Below, piece by piece: positions 51,711 to 59,196 of a stretch of 64,000 bases of DNA. The DNA comes from Mycolicibacterium iranicum. Lineage in GTDB: Bacteria; Actinomycetota; Actinomycetes; Mycobacteriales; Mycobacteriaceae. The notes under the pieces were generated by a model. It made no database searches, was not told the origin of the DNA, and saw nothing but the letters and a program-made list of their open reading frames with translations. How positions within the stretch are numbered: the first letter of the stretch is position 1; each line of letters opens with the position of its first letter. The stretch is from positions 27,185 through 91,184 of the forward strand of contig NZ_LQPC01000037.1 in NCBI RefSeq assembly GCF_002101705.1, given 5' to 3'. Position numbers and translations under genes: made by a program.

Positions 51711-52387
51711 ACCCCTCCGGCTCCGACGGCTTGGCCGCGCTGGCGGCGCGGCTCGATCGACTCGAGGCACTCGACGAGATCCGACAGCTAGCAGCGAAAT
51801 ACGCAGTGGCGCTGGACATGCGCGATCTCGATTCGCTGGTGAACCTTTTTGTCGAGGACGTACGGGTTCCGGGTCGGCTGCGCGGGCGCGAAGCACTGCG
51901 CCGCTGGTACGACGTCGAGCTGCGCCACGACCTGCTCGGCAGCGCACACGGTGTACTCGGCCATGTCATCGATGTGCACGACACCACCCACGCAACGGGA
52001 CTTGTCTACTCCCGCAACGACCTGGAAACCGCGACGGTGTGGGTCATTGAGCTGCTCGCCTACCTCGACTCCTACGAGCGCCGCGATGGTCGATGGTTCT
52101 TCGTCCAGCGCAAACCGCTGTTCTGGTACGAAAGCGATGTCCGCGATCCGCCCGTCGGTCCGCACAAGATGCGATGGCCAGGCACGACGGCGCACGATGG
52201 CGCTTTTCACGAGAGCTTTCCCAGCTGGGACGCGTTCCGCAGCGCCGACCCAGGCCGGTTCGATGCCCCTGTCCCGCCACCCGCCGACATCGGGGACTGG
52301 ATTCGCACCCTGCGGCGCGACGGTGCTCTGCCGAGGGGCAGTTCCACCGGACGCGCCGCCGACGACCCGAGGAACCTTTCGAGATGA
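51707..52387 (+). CDS. SnoaL/NTF2-like protein with C-terminal extension
   Basis: 226 residues from GTG 51707 (4-bp overlap). NTF2-like part: LDRLEALDEIRQLAAKYAVA, LDSLVNLFVEDVRVPGRLRG, GHVIDVHDTTHATGLVYSRN, ERRDGRWFFVQRKPLFWYES. An unusual tail of about 75 residues, Pro/Arg/Asp-rich (PSWDAFRSADPGRF...), follows. This form resembles nuclear-transport-factor-like proteins found with FadE genes in mycobacteria. Function unknown. It overlaps the following acyl-CoA dehydrogenase by 4 bp. Confidence 0.83.
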   Translation: MNPSGSDGLAALAARLDRLEALDEIRQLAAKYAVALDMRDLDSLVNLFVEDVRVPGRLRGREALRRWYDVELRHDLLGSAHGVLGHVIDVHDTTHATGLVYSRNDLETATVWVIELLAYLDSYERRDGRWFFVQRKPLFWYESDVRDPPVGPHKMRWPGTTAHDGAFHESFPSWDAFRSADPGRFDAPVPPPADIGDWIRTLRRDGALPRGSSTGRAADDPRNLSR

Positions 52388-53511
52388 CCGTTCAATCCGA
52401 CGCGTTCACCGACAGCGACGAGCAGCGGGAGTTCCGCTCCGCAGTGCGCGCCTTCTTTGCGCACCACTGCCCTGAGAACGAGGTCCGACGGGTCATGGAA
52501 TCGACCGACGGATACGACCCCGCCGCGTGGCGAGCGATGGCCGACCAACTCAATCTGCAGGGACTGGCAATTCCCGAGGAGTACGGCGGGGAGGGCTTCA
52601 GCTACCGCGAGCTGGCCCTGGTCCTCGAGGAGATGGGGGCGGCCCTGCTTCCGGGGCCGTTCTTCGCCTCAGCAGTGCTTGCTGCCGGCGTGTTGGTGGC
52701 CTCCGACGACGAACCCGCCAAGCGGCAGCACCTGCCAGGAATCGCCAACGCCGACACGATTGCCACGCTCGCCATCACCGAACGCAATGGCACGTGGTCT
52801 GTCGACGCACCAGATGCCATCGCAACGCGGGCGCACGGCGGCTCCGACGGTTGGACCCTCAGTGGCACCAAACACTATGTGCTCGACGGTGTTCTCGCGG
52901 ATCTGGTCCTCGTCGTCGCACGCACGGACGCCGACGTCGGCGTGTTCATCGTGGAGGACGTGACAACTCTCGAACGTCGGCCGCAGGCGACATTGGACCC
53001 GACCCGTCGTCAGGCCGTTATCAAACTCTCCTCGACTCCCGCATCGCGCCTGGATATCACTGCGGCCGGAATAGAGCACGCTCTCTCACGGGCTGCGGCC
53101 GCTCTGGCCAATGAGCAGGTGGGCGGAGCCCAGCGTTGTTTGGACCAGGCCGTCGGCTACGCCAAGGTACGTCATCAGTTCGGCAAGCCGATCGGATCGT
53201 TCCAAGCGATCAGACACAGGTGCGCGGACCTGATGCTCGACATCGAATGTGCCCGCGGCGCGGCGCAGTACGCCGCCTACGCCGTCGACACGTTTCCGGC
53301 GGAGTTCCCGGCGGCCGCGGCCCTGGCCAAGGCACATTGTTCGGAGGTCTACGCCCGCGCCGCGGCGGCCAACATTCAGTTGCACGGGGGAATCGGCTTC
53401 ACGTGGGAGCATCCCGCGCACATGTACTTCAAGCGGGCGAAGTCCTCGTCTCTGCTGCTCGGCGACGCCGATCATCACCGTCGTCTTCTCGCCGACCGGG
53501 TGGGCATCTAG
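52384..53511 (+). CDS. Acyl-CoA dehydrogenase, TWEH-type subunit
   Basis: 375 residues from ATG 52384 (ATGA overlap). Landmarks: IPEEYGGEGFSYRELALVLE, VRHQFGKPIGSFQAIRHRCA and the C-terminal LHGGIGFTWEHPAHMYFKR. This is the smaller-subunit type, but no partner subunit gene lies next to it, unlike the pairs at 0.3, 14.7 and 20.5 kb. It may act alone or with the solitary GGTSEIQ-type subunit at 35.5 kb (inference). Last gene of its operon; it converges on an SDR gene with a 4-bp gap. Confidence 0.91.
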   Translation: MTVQSDAFTDSDEQREFRSAVRAFFAHHCPENEVRRVMESTDGYDPAAWRAMADQLNLQGLAIPEEYGGEGFSYRELALVLEEMGAALLPGPFFASAVLAAGVLVASDDEPAKRQHLPGIANADTIATLAITERNGTWSVDAPDAIATRAHGGSDGWTLSGTKHYVLDGVLADLVLVVARTDADVGVFIVEDVTTLERRPQATLDPTRRQAVIKLSSTPASRLDITAAGIEHALSRAAAALANEQVGGAQRCLDQAVGYAKVRHQFGKPIGSFQAIRHRCADLMLDIECARGAAQYAAYAVDTFPAEFPAAAALAKAHCSEVYARAAAANIQLHGGIGFTWEHPAHMYFKRAKSSSLLLGDADHHRRLLADRVGI

Positions 53512-53515
53512 GTGC

Positions 53516-54325
53516 CTAGAAGTCGGTTCCGCCGTCGATGTTGATGACCGCGCCGGTCATGTAGGCCGCCCGGTCGCTGAGCAGGAACGCCACCAGTTCG
53601 CCTGCCTCGTGGGGGAATCCGCCTCGTCCGAGCGCAACCCGCATATTCCAATCCGGGTTACTCGACAGATGCGTGTAGATGGCATCCGCCAGGGGCACAC
53701 CGTACTGTTCTGCCCGCTTCTCGCGGATGTGATCGTTGGTCTCGGTGTCGAAGAGCCCCGGACACATGACATTCACCCGGATCCCGTCAGGTCCGTGAGT
53801 CTTCGCCAGGATCTTCGACAGCGTCAGGACTGCGGCCTTCAGCGCGTTGTAGGGCGGAATCAGTATCTTCGGCGCACGCACCGAGTACGCGGCAGTGTTG
53901 ACAATGGTCCCTCCGCCATTGCGCTGCAGATGCGGAATGATCGCTCGGCACGACCGGACCGTGGCCATCAGGATGATTTGGTAGTACCAGTCCCACGAGT
54001 CGTCGCCATGTTCGACGAACGGCCCCTGCTGTTTCATCGGACCCGCCGTCACCGCAAGCCCGCGCAGTGGTCCCAATTCGTCGGCTGCTCGGTCGATCGC
54101 TCGGTCGACCCCGTCACCGGGCGCCGCTGCGTCGACACCGATACCCACCGCATGTACCCCGTAGGTGTCGCTGAGTAGCTTCGCCCGCTCGACCGCTCGC
54201 CGCTCATCACGCGCCAGCAGCGCGACGTTCGCACCATCGCCTGCAAGCTGATGAGCCGCGCCGAATCCCATCCCGGTGGTGCCACCGACCAACACGAAAT
54301 TCCGACCGCTGACTCCGAGGTCCAC
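53516..54325 (-). CDS. Short-chain dehydrogenase/reductase (SDR)
   Basis: 269 residues from GTG 54325 (MDLGVSGRNFVLVGGTTGMG). The cofactor motif GGTTGMGFGAAHQLAGDG is followed by LLARDERRAVERA (basic residues suggest NADP). The active-site region is NTAAYSVRAPKILIPPYNALK, where Thr/Ala precede the Tyr and Lys; the usual Ser is not obvious. The C-terminal end is YMTGAVINIDGG. Long insert before the C-terminus. Single-gene unit, divergent from a TetR gene. Only a poor match to the cluster operator lies in this gap. Confidence 0.88.
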   Translation of the reverse strand: MDLGVSGRNFVLVGGTTGMGFGAAHQLAGDGANVALLARDERRAVERAKLLSDTYGVHAVGIGVDAAAPGDGVDRAIDRAADELGPLRGLAVTAGPMKQQGPFVEHGDDSWDWYYQIILMATVRSCRAIIPHLQRNGGGTIVNTAAYSVRAPKILIPPYNALKAAVLTLSKILAKTHGPDGIRVNVMCPGLFDTETNDHIREKRAEQYGVPLADAIYTHLSSNPDWNMRVALGRGGFPHEAGELVAFLLSDRAAYMTGAVINIDGGTDF

Positions 54326-54486
54326 GGCCTCAAGCTGTCACATCTAACACCTAGGCGCAATATGTGTCACTGTTCATTTCATTCGTGTCGGCGACACGCC
54401 CGAACATGTCATGTCGCGTAACATGATGAACTTGGCGGGGCGCCCCGGGAACCTTCCCATCGGCCTCCCAACAGGCAAGGAGCTAC

Positions 54487-55098
54487 ATGGCAGCCTCACG
54501 CGTCACGGCAGAGGTCGAAGAGCAGGACGAACTGGACCGCCGGGATCAGATCCTGGAGGCAGCGAATCAGTGCTTCACACAACTGGGCATTCAGCGTACG
54601 AGCGTGCAGGATGTGGCACGCATGGCGAACGTGTCGCGGGGCACGGTCTACCGATACTTCGAGGACCGCACTGTCCTCATCGACGCGGCGATCGAGTTCG
54701 GAGCACAGAAGTTCTACCGCCTGGTCGCAGAGGCCATGGCCGATAGGCCGACGCTGGCCGAGAAGCTCGGCGCGATGGCTGAGACCCACGCGAGGATCCT
54801 CATTGACCATCGGACACGCAACCGCCTGATGGCCGATGACGCCGAACTGATGCGCCACATGATTTCCGATGGCGACTCCGCGGTTCGGCGCTCCACCGAA
54901 TTCTTGGTGCCGTACGTTCGCGAGGCGCAGAAGCGGGGCGAGGTCGGCTCCGGAGTCGACGTTACGGCCGCCAGTGAGTGGCTTGCCCGCATCATCTACT
55001 CGTTCTCGACGGTCAACGAGGCCCAGACGTTCGACATGTCCAAACCGGAAACCGTTCGCAAGTACGTCGAGAAGTTCGCGGTCAACGGCTTGCGCTGA
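54487..55098 (+). CDS. TetR-family transcriptional regulator
   Basis: 203 residues from ATG 54487, with AAGGAG 5 bp upstream. HTH: RRDQILEAANQCFTQLGIQR, VQDVARMANVSRGTVYRYFE, typical TetR_N. The C-terminal domain (residues about 85-200) is helical. No ligand can be assigned. It has a long 161-bp upstream gap shared with an SDR, lacking a convincing copy of the cluster motif, so it may recognise another operator or control only its neighbours. The ALDH operon downstream has its own site L. Confidence 0.92.
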   Translation: MAASRVTAEVEEQDELDRRDQILEAANQCFTQLGIQRTSVQDVARMANVSRGTVYRYFEDRTVLIDAAIEFGAQKFYRLVAEAMADRPTLAEKLGAMAETHARILIDHRTRNRLMADDAELMRHMISDGDSAVRRSTEFLVPYVREAQKRGEVGSGVDVTAASEWLARIIYSFSTVNEAQTFDMSKPETVRKYVEKFAVNGLR

Positions 55099-55126
55099 CT
55101 CGCCCCCGGCTCACATCTGTTCAACT

Positions 55127-55149
55127 GAACAATCTCTGTACTATTGTTC
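55127..55149 (+). promoter_or_regulatory. Operator site L overlapping the ALDH promoter
   Basis: Perfect 7-bp arms, GAACAAT and ATTGTTC, around 9 bp. The centre ends in CTGTACTAT, the same 9 bases as in site F. TACTAT (55139-55144) is the likely -10 box, with the ATG 11 nt further on. Best palindrome in the window. Confidence 0.75.
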
Positions 55150-55155
55150 CTCCTT

Positions 55156-56625
55156 ATGGCCGAGATGTGGCGCGAGGAGCGCATGTTGATCGACGGACGA
55201 CTAGTCGCGTCGTCCAGTGGAGAGACGTACGACAACATCAATCCCGCGACCGAGCGCATCATCGGGGTCGCGTCGAACGCAAATGCAACCGATATGGACG
55301 CCGCGATCGCGGCGGCGCGGCGGGCGTTCGACCACACCGATTGGGCGCAGTCCCCGCAGTTCCGTGTTCAGTGCATTCGTCAACTGCACGAGGCCCTCAC
55401 CAAGCACGCCGACGACTTTCGGGCGACAACGGTCTCCGAAGTCGGGTGTCCGGTAGCCCTGACGCTCGGACCCCAGTTCGACGCACCCGTGGCTGGGCTG
55501 CCCTGGGTGGCTGACCTCACCGAGTCCTATCAGTGGGAAACCAGCCTCGGACTCGCCGAGCCATTCGGCATGAAGACGCATCGCACGGTGCGCCGCGAGC
55601 CGGTTGGCGTCGTCGGAGCGATCACGCCGTGGAACTACCCCGTCCAGATCAACCTCGCCAAGCTGGTACCCGCGCTGGCCGCCGGCAACACCGTGGTGCT
55701 CAAACCCGCGCCCGACACACCGTATGCCGCGACACTGCTGGGTCAGCTGATCGCGGAGCACACCGACATCCCGGCCGGCGTTGTGAACATCGTGACATCC
55801 GCCGGACACTCTGTGGGACAGCAACTCTGCGAAGATCCCCGCGTCGACATGGTCTCGTTCACCGGATCGACCGCCACCGGCACACGCATCATGATCGCTG
55901 CTGCACCCACCATCAAGAAGGTTTTCCTGGAGCTCGGCGGCAAGTCGGCACTCGTCGCTCTCGATGACGCCGACATCGGATCTGTGGTCACCTCTGCGGC
56001 GTTCGCCGCCACGACACACGCAGGCCAGGGATGCGCCAACACCACGCGACTCCTGTTGCCCCGCGCGAAGTATCGCGAAGGCGTCGAGGCGCTGGCGGAC
56101 ACGCTGAAAGGCTGGCCGTATGGCGATCCGACCGACTCGTCGGTACTCATGGGTCCTCTCATCCGCGAAGAGCAGCGTCAGCGCGTTCTCGGTTACATCC
56201 GAAAGGGTGTCGACGAGGGCGCCACAATCGCGGTGGGCGGCGGCATTCCGGCCCACCTACCGACCGGCTATTTCGTGGAGCCGACTGTTCTGGCGGATGT
56301 GGATCCGGATTCCACTGTGGCCCAAGACGAGATCTTCGGACCCGTGCTGGTGGCGATACCGCACGACGGCGACGACCACGCCGTCGAGATCGCCAACAAT
56401 TCGCGATACGGGTTGTCGGGAGGTGTGGTGAGCGCATCGGACGAGCGAGCGCGTGCCGTCGCAAACCGCATGCGCACCGGTACCGTCAACGTCAACGGCG
56501 GCGTGTTCTATGGCGTCGACGTGCCGTTCGGCGGCTATAAGCAGAGCGGTATCGGGCGGGAGATGGGTGTCGCCGGATTCGAGGAGTATTTGGAGATGAA
56601 GTCGATCGCCGAGGGGGCGCGGTGA
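55156..56625 (+). CDS. NAD(P)-dependent aldehyde dehydrogenase
   Basis: 489 residues from ATG 55156 (MAEMWREERMLIDGRLVASS), with no Shine-Dalgarno and a -10 box 11 nt upstream, so probably leaderless; an open TTG at 55144 lies inside operator L. Landmarks: VGAITPWNYPVQINLAKLVP, SFTGSTATGTRIMIAAAP, FLELGGKSALVALDDAD (Glu), HAGQGCANTTRLLLPR (Cys) and DEIFGPVLVAIPHDGDD. It oxidises an aldehyde to an acid. First gene of the ALDH-SDR-FadD-small protein-thioesterase operon, which reads as alcohol/aldehyde to acid to acyl-CoA. Confidence 0.94.
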   Translation: MAEMWREERMLIDGRLVASSSGETYDNINPATERIIGVASNANATDMDAAIAAARRAFDHTDWAQSPQFRVQCIRQLHEALTKHADDFRATTVSEVGCPVALTLGPQFDAPVAGLPWVADLTESYQWETSLGLAEPFGMKTHRTVRREPVGVVGAITPWNYPVQINLAKLVPALAAGNTVVLKPAPDTPYAATLLGQLIAEHTDIPAGVVNIVTSAGHSVGQQLCEDPRVDMVSFTGSTATGTRIMIAAAPTIKKVFLELGGKSALVALDDADIGSVVTSAAFAATTHAGQGCANTTRLLLPRAKYREGVEALADTLKGWPYGDPTDSSVLMGPLIREEQRQRVLGYIRKGVDEGATIAVGGGIPAHLPTGYFVEPTVLADVDPDSTVAQDEIFGPVLVAIPHDGDDHAVEIANNSRYGLSGGVVSASDERARAVANRMRTGTVNVNGGVFYGVDVPFGGYKQSGIGREMGVAGFEEYLEMKSIAEGAR

Positions 56626-57377
56626 CCGACCGGTCCCTCAAGGACAAACGTGTGGTGGTCGTTGGCGGCTCGGCCGGCATCGGAAGAGCATTCGCCGTCA
56701 GAGCTATCGCCGAGGGTGCACACATGGTCGTCGTGGCACGCCGGGAGTTGCCACCCGAGGTGCTTGCCGGCGCGGCGGCGGCGACATCGATCTCTGCCGA
56801 TATCCGCATACCGGCCGACTGCATCCGCATCGGTGAAACGGCCGCCGGCGCGCTCGGTGAGGTCGACCTGCTGGTGATCAGCGCCGGATACGCGCCGTTG
56901 AAACCCCTTTCGGACGTGGACGCCGACGACTGGCTGAAAGTGCTGGAGACCAATGTCATCGGCGTCCATCAGGTCATCCAGGCGCATCTTCCGGTCCTCG
57001 CACCCTCGGCCATCGTTGCTGTACTGTCGTCCGACTCCGTGCGCCATCCGCATCGCGCACTCGGCGCCTATTCAGCCAGCAAAGCTGCGATGGAGCGCAG
57101 CCTGGTGTCGTGGCGGCTAGAGCACCCGGGATACCGATTCAGTTGCATCGAAGTAGGGGCGACGGTGCCTACGGATTTCATCTCGGATTTCGATCCCGAT
57201 CTCCTCGGTGTTGTTGCCGGGGAATGGATTTCTCGTGGTCTGGTTCCGGCGACACACATGACACCCGAGACCGTGGCCGACACCATGGCCGGCATCTTTG
57301 CCGGCGCGCTCGACAACCCGAACGTGGGCCTTGACCACGTGACCCTGAAGTCCCCAGCTGCTCCCATGACGCTATGA
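56622..57377 (+). CDS. Short-chain dehydrogenase/reductase (SDR)
   Basis: 251 residues, GTGA overlap with the ALDH gene. Landmarks: VVVVGGSAGIGRAFAVRAIA, VVVARRELPPE (Arg pair, NADPH-like), VISAGYAPL in place of NNAG, AVLSSDSVRHPHRALGAYSASK (Ser/Tyr/Lys). The usual C-terminal TG...DGG is missing; the tail is a longer region, MTPETVADTMAGIFAGALDN, so it is not a FabG-type enzyme. Likely forms the aldehyde or ketone for its ALDH neighbour (inference). Confidence 0.88.
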   Translation: MTDRSLKDKRVVVVGGSAGIGRAFAVRAIAEGAHMVVVARRELPPEVLAGAAAATSISADIRIPADCIRIGETAAGALGEVDLLVISAGYAPLKPLSDVDADDWLKVLETNVIGVHQVIQAHLPVLAPSAIVAVLSSDSVRHPHRALGAYSASKAAMERSLVSWRLEHPGYRFSCIEVGATVPTDFISDFDPDLLGVVAGEWISRGLVPATHMTPETVADTMAGIFAGALDNPNVGLDHVTLKSPAAPMTL

Positions 57378-58885
57378 GCATCTCGCTGCTGTTGGAGATG
57401 GCGCAGGGTTCGACGCTGGCGATCAGCGGTGAAGCCGCGTTGGTCTCCGGTGAAACACGCTGGACGGTCCAAGAATTAAATGCCCTTGCCGACGGTGGCG
57501 CCGGTGTCATCGCGGCTTCCGGCGCCCAGCATGTCGCCTACGTCGGCACCGGTGGGGCGATGCTGCCGCTGCTGCTGTTCGCCGCGGCACGGGCCGCGAT
57601 ACCCGTCACGCCGCTGAATTACCGCCTGTCGGCCGACGGGTTGCAGACGCTGATCGGCCGGCTATCGAACCCGCTGGTGGTCGTCGACGACGAGTACCGC
57701 GACGCGGTCGGTGAGTCCGGTTTCGCCACGATCGGTTCCGGTGAGTTCCTCGACGCCGCCGCGAGGGCCGATCCCGTTGCCGAATTTGCCGATCCCGACG
57801 CGGTCGCAGTCGTGCTGTTCACTTCTGGCACCACTTCGGCACCGAAAGCCGTTGAACTCACTCACAGCAATCTGACCAGCTACATCATGGGCACCGTCGA
57901 ATTCGCCTCCGCCGAACCCGACGACGCCGCGCTGATCTGTGTCCCGCCCTACCACATCGCCGGAGTCAGCGCCGCCCTGTCGAATCTCTACGCGGGACGA
58001 AAAATGGTGTACCTCACCAACTTCGACGCACAGAAATGGGTGCAGCTGGTGGCCGACGAAGGCGTCACCTCGGCGACGGTGGTCCCCACCATGCTCGACC
58101 GCATCGTCACCGTCCTCGAAAACGCCGACACCACACTTCCGACACTGCGCACCCTGGCCTACGGCGGCTCCAAAGTTCCTCTCCCCCTCGTGCGTAAAGC
58201 ACTCGAACTACTACCCGCCGTCGGGTTCGTCAACGCCTACGGCCTCACCGAGACCAGCTCGACGATCGCCGTACTCACCCCCGACGACCACCGCGCCGCG
58301 CTGGCGGCCACCGACGAATCCGCGATCCGGCGCCTCGGATCGGTAGGACAACCCGTCCCGGGCATCGAAATCGAAATCCGCGCCCAGGACGGCACCGTCC
58401 TGGGACCGGGCCAGACCGGTGAACTGTTCGTGCGCGGAGAACAGGTCTCAGGCAAATACACCGACATCGGTTCGGTGCTCGACGAGAACGGCTGGTTCCC
58501 CACCAAAGACGTCGCCCACCTCGACGAGGCCGGCTACCTGTTCATCGGCGGCCGCTCCGACGACACCATCATCCGCGGCGGCGAGAACATCGCCCCCGCC
58601 GAGATCGAGGACGTCCTCGTCGAGCACCCCCACGTGCACGACTGCGCCGTCGTCGGCGCCGACGACCCCGAGTGGGGCCAGATCATCGTCGCCGTCGTCG
58701 TCCCCCAGCCCGGCACCCAACCCGACATCGAGGACCTGCGTTCCTACGTCCGATCCCAGCTGCGCGGATCCCGAACCCCCGACCGGGTGGTGTTCCGCGA
58801 AGAGCTGCCCACCAACGCGACCGGCAAGGTGCTGCGCCGCGAACTCGTCAACGAACTCAACGTGACCTCGAAGGAGCCCGCATGA
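57374..58885 (+). CDS. Acyl-CoA synthetase (AMP-forming), FadD-type
   Basis: 503 residues, ATGA overlap with the SDR. P-loop VVLFTSGTTSAPKAVELTHS, CVPPYHIAGVSAALSNLYAG, YGLTETSSTIAVLTPDD, FPTKDVAHLDEAGYLFIGGR, hinge TIIRGGENIAPAEIEDVL, and the catalytic Lys in PTNATGKVLRRELVNEL. It converts an acid, probably the ALDH product, to acyl-CoA. The 3' half (from about 58,000) uses C-ending codons almost exclusively, unlike the 5' half, a sign of a mosaic gene or of different selection. Confidence 0.93.
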   Translation: MSISLLLEMAQGSTLAISGEAALVSGETRWTVQELNALADGGAGVIAASGAQHVAYVGTGGAMLPLLLFAAARAAIPVTPLNYRLSADGLQTLIGRLSNPLVVVDDEYRDAVGESGFATIGSGEFLDAAARADPVAEFADPDAVAVVLFTSGTTSAPKAVELTHSNLTSYIMGTVEFASAEPDDAALICVPPYHIAGVSAALSNLYAGRKMVYLTNFDAQKWVQLVADEGVTSATVVPTMLDRIVTVLENADTTLPTLRTLAYGGSKVPLPLVRKALELLPAVGFVNAYGLTETSSTIAVLTPDDHRAALAATDESAIRRLGSVGQPVPGIEIEIRAQDGTVLGPGQTGELFVRGEQVSGKYTDIGSVLDENGWFPTKDVAHLDEAGYLFIGGRSDDTIIRGGENIAPAEIEDVLVEHPHVHDCAVVGADDPEWGQIIVAVVVPQPGTQPDIEDLRSYVRSQLRGSRTPDRVVFREELPTNATGKVLRRELVNELNVTSKEPA

Positions 58886-59184
58886 TCAAAAACGGCACCC
58901 GCCTGCAAAGCCAAGTCTGCGACACCCAGGTCATCATCGTGCGATCCTCCGACGCACTCGACGACCTGCGGATCGGCGGGGCACCCGCCATCCCCGTCGG
59001 AGACCAGCCCGATACCAGCATGTCCCTGGACGACACGCTGGCCGACGGGAACCTGATGGGCAAACGCTACGTCGACGACGGCGGCGCCGAAGTCCTCGTC
59101 ACCAAAGCCGGCAAAGGCACCATCAGCATCGGCACAACTCCCCTCGCGCTCAAAGAAGCCAAACCCCTGCCCGCCAGCGACTAG
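58882..59184 (+). CDS. Hypothetical protein of 100 residues linked to FadD
   Basis: 100 residues from ATG 58882 (4-bp overlap with FadD). Not assigned to a family by eye. Visible features: TRLQSQVCDTQVIIVRSSDA at the start, Gly/Ala/Pro centre RIGGAPAIPVGDQPDTSMSL, then GKRYVDDGGAEVLVTKAGKG and a beta-rich end (TISIGTTPLALKEAKPL). One Cys, no signal peptide. The look is of a small beta-strand domain. Codon use is extreme (mostly C-ending), as in the adjoining FadD 3' half. A role as a FadD accessory is only inferred from coupling. Confidence 0.75.
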   Translation: MIKNGTRLQSQVCDTQVIIVRSSDALDDLRIGGAPAIPVGDQPDTSMSLDDTLADGNLMGKRYVDDGGAEVLVTKAGKGTISIGTTPLALKEAKPLPASD

Positions 59185-59196
59185 GAGGCAGGGCAG

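Noticed and set aside
53505..53525. CTAGG-TG-CCTAG palindrome between convergent genes as a terminator
   Set aside because: It is made by two facing TAG stop codons; the stem is 5 bp with no U tract.
54345..54367. TAACA-N13-TGTGT in the SDR/TetR gap as a further operator
   Set aside because: The arms partly match, but the centre CCTAGGCGCAATA agrees with the consensus at only a few positions.
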